NCBI GenBank assembly: GCA_964508715.1
Contig: CAZDUX010000003.1
Span: 160,369-224,368 of the forward strand
Origin: JAKALX01 sp964508715
GTDB taxonomy: Bacteria; Chloroflexota; Dehalococcoidia; Tepidiformales; Tepidiformaceae
Direction of reading: 5' to 3'
DNA length: 64,000 bases
How positions within the stretch are numbered: the stretch's first letter is position 1; every line of letters starts with the position of its first letter. Shown one piece after another: positions 59,474 through 64,000 of the stretch. Below the pieces are notes generated by a model. It was not told where the DNA came from and did no database searches. It saw nothing but the letters and a program-made list of their open reading frames with translations. The translations under genes were made by a program, and so were the position numbers.

Positions 59474-61146
59474 GCTCGAGCCTCATCGGGTACGTCGATC
59501 TTCGTGTAGAGCGGGCGCGGCGCCGGCAGGCGTGTCCCCGGCGCGATTTCACGATAGACCCAACCCTCGTCAAGGATGCGGCCCGCTTGCGCAAGGTCCT
59601 CATGCAATCGCATCGTCGAGAAAGGCAGGATGGGGTGGAGGAGCGTCTTGAGGGCATTGATGACGTTCAGTGCCGTCACGAGGGTCTCGGCGGCGTGATC
59701 GCGATCGCTCTTCACGGCCTTCCACGGCGCCCGTTCATCCAGGTACTTGTTGGCTGCCTGTGCAACCTTGAGCGCTTCCTGCAGGGCGTTGCGGAAATGG
59801 CAGCCCGCATACTCGGCGGCTACGGTGTCAAACGCCTCCCGCGCGGTGGAAATCAATGCCTCGCTCTCACTCGAGAGTGAACCTGCTGTGGGCACGGATC
59901 CCTCGAAGTTACGGTGGATCATGGAGATGACGCGGTTCGCCAGGTTCCCCCAGGTCGCGATGAGGACGTCGTTGTTCGCGCGGATGAGCTCCTCTTCACG
60001 GAACTCCGAGTCGCTCGTTTCCGGCAGGATGGTCGTGAGGTAGAAGCGGATGACATCCGCGTCGTACTGGTCGAGGAGCGAGACCATCCAGGTGCCGGTA
60101 CCCTTCGACTTACTCTGTTTCTGGCCAGCGGCAAAGTTCACGTACTGGTTCGCGGGCACATCGAACGGGAGGTTGAGGCCTCGGTATCCCATCAGCATCC
60201 CCGGCCAGATGATCGTGTGGAACGGGATGTTGTCTTTGCCGATGAAGTAGAAGCTCCTGGCCTCGGGATCCTCCCAATACTCCTTCCACGCCTCGGGTTC
60301 GCCTTTGCGCTGTGCCCACTCCTTTGTCGCCGACAGGTACCCAATCACTGCATCGAACCAGACATAAATACGCTTGTCCTCGTAGCCTTCTACGGGTACG
60401 GGGACGCCCCAGCTGATGTCTCGCGTAATCGCCCGGTCCTTGAGTCCCTCATTGAGGGAGCCGAGCGTGAAGTTCAGGACATTCCGGCGCCAGTGTTCCT
60501 TGCCGGAGACCCACTCCTTCAACCCATCCTCCAGGGCCGAGAGCTTGAGGAAGTAGTGCTCCGATGGCCGGAGCACCGGGGTTGTCCCTGTGAGCTTTGA
60601 GCGCGGGTTCAGCAACTCGACCGCATCGAGTGTCGAACCGCAGTTGTCGCACTGGTCACCGCGTGCTTCCTCGTAGCCGCAATTGGGACATGTCCCCTCC
60701 ACATAACGGTCTGGGAGAAACCGATTGGCTTCCGGATCGTAGAGGTGGTCCTCGGTCTTCGGGTAAAGGTAGCCGTGCTCGAGGAGCGTCAGGAAGACAT
60801 CCTGCGTGACCGCGTAGTGGTTGTCCGTCAGGGTCGTCGTGTACAGCTCCCAGACGATTCCGAGGCGCTCCCACACCTCGAGGATGCGAGCGTGGTAGCG
60901 GTTTACTATCTCGCGTGGTTCGACGCCCTCGCGATCTGCAGCCACCGTGATCGGCGTGCCGTGGCAATCAGAGCCGGAGACCATCACCACATCGTCACCT
61001 TTGAGCCGGTGATAGCGGGCAAAGATATCCGCGGGAAGATAAGCGCCGGCGATCTGGCCGACGTGCAGAAGGTAGTTCGCGTAGGGCCACGCGACGCAGA
61101 CGAGGATCCGTTCGGGCACGAAGCCACCTGGTTTCGGGGATTGCAT
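59470..61146 (-). CDS. metG: Methionyl-tRNA synthetase
   Basis: A 558-residue class I synthetase charging tRNA(Met). The HIGH-equivalent is LLHVGQIAGAYLPAD, in the context VAWPYANYLLHVGQ; the KMSKS-equivalent is KQSKSKGTG. The zinc knuckle CPNCGYEEARGDQCDNCG gives a single C-x2-C pair set. It lacks the C-terminal tRNA-binding EMAP-like domain, as many short MetG enzymes do. ATG 61146 is preferred over GTG 61158 since it begins MQSPKPGGFVPERILVC. It heads the operon with tatD and the prenyl synthase. Confidence 0.95.
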   Translation of the reverse strand: MQSPKPGGFVPERILVCVAWPYANYLLHVGQIAGAYLPADIFARYHRLKGDDVVMVSGSDCHGTPITVAADREGVEPREIVNRYHARILEVWERLGIVWELYTTTLTDNHYAVTQDVFLTLLEHGYLYPKTEDHLYDPEANRFLPDRYVEGTCPNCGYEEARGDQCDNCGSTLDAVELLNPRSKLTGTTPVLRPSEHYFLKLSALEDGLKEWVSGKEHWRRNVLNFTLGSLNEGLKDRAITRDISWGVPVPVEGYEDKRIYVWFDAVIGYLSATKEWAQRKGEPEAWKEYWEDPEARSFYFIGKDNIPFHTIIWPGMLMGYRGLNLPFDVPANQYVNFAAGQKQSKSKGTGTWMVSLLDQYDADVIRFYLTTILPETSDSEFREEELIRANNDVLIATWGNLANRVISMIHRNFEGSVPTAGSLSSESEALISTAREAFDTVAAEYAGCHFRNALQEALKVAQAANKYLDERAPWKAVKSDRDHAAETLVTALNVINALKTLLHPILPFSTMRLHEDLAQAGRILDEGWVYREIAPGTRLPAPRPLYTKIDVPDEARA

Positions 61147-61167
61147 TGAGTTTACCACAGGCTCCCG

Positions 61168-62010
61168 TCAGGCCTGCTCCCAGAGTTGGTAGGCGCGCGT
61201 GCGTTCGATGCCAAACCGGCGCGCCGCCTCGGCAGCAGCGGGTGAGCGGCGCGCCTCGGCGCGCTTCATCTCGCCCAGGTAGGCGAGAACATCATCGTCA
61301 TTTACCGCTTCGATTTGCCCTGATGGTACTTCCACGACGACGGTTATTTCTCCCTTTGCCCGGGGAAAATGCGCCGATAGCTCTGAGGCCCGCCCACGCA
61401 CAACCTCCTCGTGCAGCTTGGTCAACTCGCGACAGACGACCACGCGTGGATCGCCGATGCACTCCGCGACTTCACCGAGCGTCGCCGGCAGCCGGTTTGG
61501 GCTTTCGAAAAATACGAGCACCGAGGCCGTCCCGGCGGCATGCTGAAGCCGCTCAATCCGCTGCCCCTTCGGCCTCGGGAGGAAACCAAGAAAGTGAACA
61601 TCGTCGCCGGCGAACCCAGATACCGAAAGGGCGGCGACGAGTGCCGACGGCCCGGGAACGGTGAACACCCGGATACTGGCCTCATGCGCCGCGTCAACGA
61701 GGCGGGCGCCAGGATCCGCGACCACGGGAGTGCCTGCATCGGATACAAGTGCCACCACGCCCTCCCGGGCGGCGGCCAGCAACTCGGGGATGCGCTGGGC
61801 CACGTTGTGCTCTGTCAGCGAGACCATCGGCGCGGTACTCGCGGCCTGGCGAAGGATAACTGCGCTCGTTCGGGTATCCTCAGCGGCGACGATTTGCGCT
61901 TCGGTTAGGGTTGCACAGGCTCGTGGGCTGAGGTCGCCCAGATTCCCAATCGGGGTTGCCACGACATAGAGGCCAGGCTCGAACCGGGTGTTAGGCGACA
62001 TATCGGTCAT
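61168..62010 (-). CDS. rsmI: 16S rRNA 2'-O-ribose C1402 methyltransferase RsmI
   Basis: A 280-residue SAM-dependent rRNA methyltransferase acting on C1402. LYVVATPIGNLGDLSPRA is the family opening; AAEDTRTS, VALVSDAGTPVVADPGARLV and VPGPSALVAALSVSG are the SAM-binding features of the tetrapyrrole-methylase fold, and RPKGQRIERL follows. ATG 62010 (MTDMSPNTRF) is used; ATG 62001 is possible, and the frame to 62118 is not family-like. It lies between metG and the divergent guaB-type gene. Confidence 0.94.
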   Translation of the reverse strand: MTDMSPNTRFEPGLYVVATPIGNLGDLSPRACATLTEAQIVAAEDTRTSAVILRQAASTAPMVSLTEHNVAQRIPELLAAAREGVVALVSDAGTPVVADPGARLVDAAHEASIRVFTVPGPSALVAALSVSGFAGDDVHFLGFLPRPKGQRIERLQHAAGTASVLVFFESPNRLPATLGEVAECIGDPRVVVCRELTKLHEEVVRGRASELSAHFPRAKGEITVVVEVPSGQIEAVNDDDVLAYLGEMKRAEARRSPAAAEAARRFGIERTRAYQLWEQA

Positions 62011-62137
62011 CGATTCGTAGTATTCGGAGCGACGAATCGAATCATATTGACCCTGTTCGCGGGAGGCTCCTACACTCAAATGATACAGGCGGCCGGGTCC
62101 GAGCGACCGCCACTTCACCTCCCCGGGATGCGCTGAC

Positions 62138-63361
62138 TTGACTACTGCTCTTCACCTCTCCTCCGCCGCCTCCGACATGCCGGAGAGCGGCCATGCGCCG
62201 TTGCATTCCGCTGATGGAAACGTACCCCAGTTCAAACAACTTCGCCGCGCTTATGGCTTCGACGAGGTTGCCATCGTCCCGGGCGATGTCACCATCAACC
62301 CCGAACTCGTGGAGCTCGGCCTCGATATTGGGCCTCACCACTTCAATGTCCCATTCCTCGCTTCGGCGATGGATGCCGTTGTTGATCCGAAGTTCGCCAT
62401 TGCCATGCACGAGGCAGGCGGTCTCGCCGTTCTCAACCTCGAGGGTGTCTGGACGAAGTACGATGACCCGGGCCAGATCCTCCAGCAGGTGGCGTCGGCT
62501 AGCCGGGAAGAGGCAACCGCCATTCTCCAGGCCGCCTACCTGCAGCCGATGCGTGAAGACCTCATTGCCCGCCGGATCCACGAGATCAAGGCTGGCGGCG
62601 CCGTTGCGGCCGTATCGGTCACCCCGATGAATACTAAGCGCTACGCGCCCCTCATCCAGGAAGCTGGCGGCGACCTCCTCGTCGTCCAGAGCACCGTTAC
62701 CACCGCCCGCCACGAGTCGAACAGCGTTGAGGGTCTGCGCTTCGACAAGCTCTTCAAGGGTATTCACATCCCGGTCATCGTTGGCAACACCGTCGGTTTT
62801 GGCGCCACGCTCGAGATCATGCGCACGGGCGTTGCGGCTGTTCTCGTCGGCGTCGGCCCGGGTGCCGCCTGCACGAGCCGTGAAGTGCTCGGCATTGGCG
62901 TCCCCCAGGTCACCGCGACGATCGATTGCGCCGCTGCCCGGGACTACTACTTCAAGGAAACCGGCCGGTACGTTCCGATCATCACTGATGGTGGTATCCG
63001 CACCGGCGGCGATGTCTGCAAGTGCTTCGCGTCTGGCGCCGACGGGGTGATGATGGGCTCACCCTTCGCTTCGACCACCGAGGCGCCCGGCCGCGGATAT
63101 CACTGGGGTATGGCAACCCCTCATGCGAATCTGCCGCGTGGCACGCGTGTCGCCGTCGGTGTACAGACGACGGTGCAGAAGCTCCTCTACGGACCCACCA
63201 GCCGCACGGACGGCACCGAGAACCTCGTGGGTGCCCTGCGTACGGCGATGGGGATGTGCGGTGCACACACCGTTCGCGAGTTCCAGCAGGCCGAGATGGT
63301 CATCGCTCCAGCGATCAAGACCGAAGGGAAGATCTACCAGTTTGCGCAGGCCGCTCAGTAG
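62138..63361 (+). CDS. guaB3: GuaB3-type IMP dehydrogenase family protein without CBS domains
   Basis: A 407-residue TIM-barrel enzyme of the IMPDH/GMP reductase superfamily. VGVGPGAACTSREVLGIGVP is the catalytic loop with its Cys; YVPIITDGGIRTGGDVCKCF is the phosphate-binding site; and the C-terminus lacks the two CBS repeats that occupy about 120 residues inside ordinary IMPDH. This matches the GuaB3 group, which is regarded as an IMP dehydrogenase-like paralogue in actinobacteria and cyanobacteria. The start is uncertain: TTG 62138 has GGGATG upstream, while ATG 62177 lacks a ribosome site. The downstream gene starts within its end. Confidence 0.85.
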   Translation: MTTALHLSSAASDMPESGHAPLHSADGNVPQFKQLRRAYGFDEVAIVPGDVTINPELVELGLDIGPHHFNVPFLASAMDAVVDPKFAIAMHEAGGLAVLNLEGVWTKYDDPGQILQQVASASREEATAILQAAYLQPMREDLIARRIHEIKAGGAVAAVSVTPMNTKRYAPLIQEAGGDLLVVQSTVTTARHESNSVEGLRFDKLFKGIHIPVIVGNTVGFGATLEIMRTGVAAVLVGVGPGAACTSREVLGIGVPQVTATIDCAAARDYYFKETGRYVPIITDGGIRTGGDVCKCFASGADGVMMGSPFASTTEAPGRGYHWGMATPHANLPRGTRVAVGVQTTVQKLLYGPTSRTDGTENLVGALRTAMGMCGAHTVREFQQAEMVIAPAIKTEGKIYQFAQAAQ

Positions 63362-63950
63362 GCTTCTCGTCCTCGTTGTATTCCTTGCAGCGGCCCTCAT
63401 ACCGGGGGCCGCTGTTTTCGTGCCGGGAGTCAAGGCGTTTTCGTGTGCCGCGGAACCTCCACCGCTTACCGCGCGCATCCAGGACTCGCCAGTCATCGTG
63501 CTGGGTGCCATCGAAGACGTGGGCGGCTCGCTCCAGCTTCGCCCCGAAGCGTTCCTGAAAGGTCCGGCTCGTCTTGAACCACTCCTGCTGCTGCGACCCG
63601 GGCAGCAGCCAGAGTGTCCGCTCGCGAAGCTGAGTGCTGGCGACCGAGTGATGCTTTTCCTCGCACCATCGGGAACCGGCTTCGCGTGGCCAGATGCCGC
63701 CTACGCCTTCGTCCTCGAGGACGGCCATGCACGCCTCACTGGTGACGTCGCCGATGACCGGGCCGAGGCACAACTCGTCGCCGAGGTACGCGCTGTCACC
63801 AACCTCTACGCGGTGCCGGCAAAGGACACGAGTGAGGCTGAGGGTATCGACTGGATGAAGACCGTGCTCCCTGTGGCGGGTGCACTTGCTCTCGTCTTTG
63901 GTATTGGCCTGCTCTTCATGCGCACCTGGCACCGAATCGACCCGACTTAG
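63342..63950 (+). CDS. Exported membrane-anchored protein of unknown function
   Basis: A 202-residue protein with an N-terminal signal (MRRPLSRLLVLVVFLAAALI, cut near residue 28) and a C-terminal helix (VLPVAGALALVFGIGLLFM), so the middle is outside the cell and tethered. Two cysteines (FSCAAEPPP and ECPLAK) may form a disulfide. The CAAEPPPLTARIQDSPVIVLG opening resembles bacterial NTR/TIMP-like OB-fold modules, which is a weak hint. TTG 63342 is the only start giving an intact signal; it lies inside the end of the previous gene. The last 50 bases of the window show nothing further. Confidence 0.6.
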   Translation: MRRPLSRLLVLVVFLAAALIPGAAVFVPGVKAFSCAAEPPPLTARIQDSPVIVLGAIEDVGGSLQLRPEAFLKGPARLEPLLLLRPGQQPECPLAKLSAGDRVMLFLAPSGTGFAWPDAAYAFVLEDGHARLTGDVADDRAEAQLVAEVRAVTNLYAVPAKDTSEAEGIDWMKTVLPVAGALALVFGIGLLFMRTWHRIDPT

Positions 63951-64000
63951 GGATTCGCTGATTAATCCGCCCCTCGGTACCTGCCAGAGCAGAGCGGGCG

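Noticed and set aside
1..64000. CRISPR array, prophage or insertion sequence
   Set aside because: I saw no regularly spaced direct repeats, integrase, transposase or phage genes anywhere in the window.

Overview
The window is a dense, GC-rich (not computed; third positions look mostly G/C) bacterial chromosome segment. It carries about 57 protein genes, a tmRNA and a glmS ribozyme, with no insertion sequence, prophage, CRISPR array, rRNA or tRNA that I could see. The gene set suggests an aerobic or microaerobic Chloroflexota (Dehalococcoidia-like) bacterium. The hints are a nuo operon of membrane-arm type, a primase zinc motif with C-x3-C spacing, CaiB/BaiF and acyl-CoA genes, non-mevalonate isoprenoid genes, many GTG/TTG starts, and no lipopolysaccharide genes. 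That placement is inference; no 16S gene is present.

Layout. 1-2258: end of a membrane gene and a CopC-CopD-cytochrome c fusion. 2545-6895: a VOC protein, a three-gene cassette (lipocalin-like DUF7064 protein, APH-type phosphotransferase, DUF6285 protein) and a convergent CaiB/BaiF CoA-transferase. 7192-8595: a membrane HD-GYP protein. 8871-21215, mostly minus strand: dnaG, an SH3/CARDB membrane protein, a dNTPase, PEP synthase, glmS with its ribozyme leader, two methyltransferases and endonuclease IV. 21297-25878: a second CoA-transferase, then a copper module (CsoR-type repressor with operator, CopZ-like chaperone, and a CopA ATPase carrying a C-terminal cupredoxin domain). 25973-31223: acetyltransferase, MBL hydrolase, ispG, MOSC protein, a MarR regulator with no canonical start codon, a hemerythrin-like protein and ssrA. 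31228-43707: DRTGG protein, acyl-CoA dehydrogenase, MaoC hydratase, MscS channel, PcrA helicase, zinc-ribbon proteins, QueD/PTPS, a LuxR-HTH/secreted M23-like trio, crotonyl-CoA carboxylase/reductase and a Gfo/Idh oxidoreductase. 43954-53211: a promoter and the operon nuoA-C-D-H-J-K-(DUF2007-like)-L-M-N, which lacks nuoB, I, E, F and G. 53215-57593: ybeY, dnaX, ybaB, recR, recO and an FmdB-type zinc ribbon. 57681-63950: a metG-tatD-prenyl synthase operon, rsmI, a CBS-less guaB-type gene and a secreted/anchored protein.

How it fits together. The two copper loci (CopC/CopD/cytochrome c and CsoR/CopZ/CopA-cupredoxin) both join a copper transport domain to an extracytoplasmic metal-binding or redox domain in one chain, which is the most unusual theme of the window. 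glmS is controlled by a self-cleaving ribozyme of the GlcN6P-sensing class, with a possible extra intrinsic terminator directly after it. The nuo operon would build the membrane arm and part of the connecting module only, so the remaining subunits must be encoded elsewhere.
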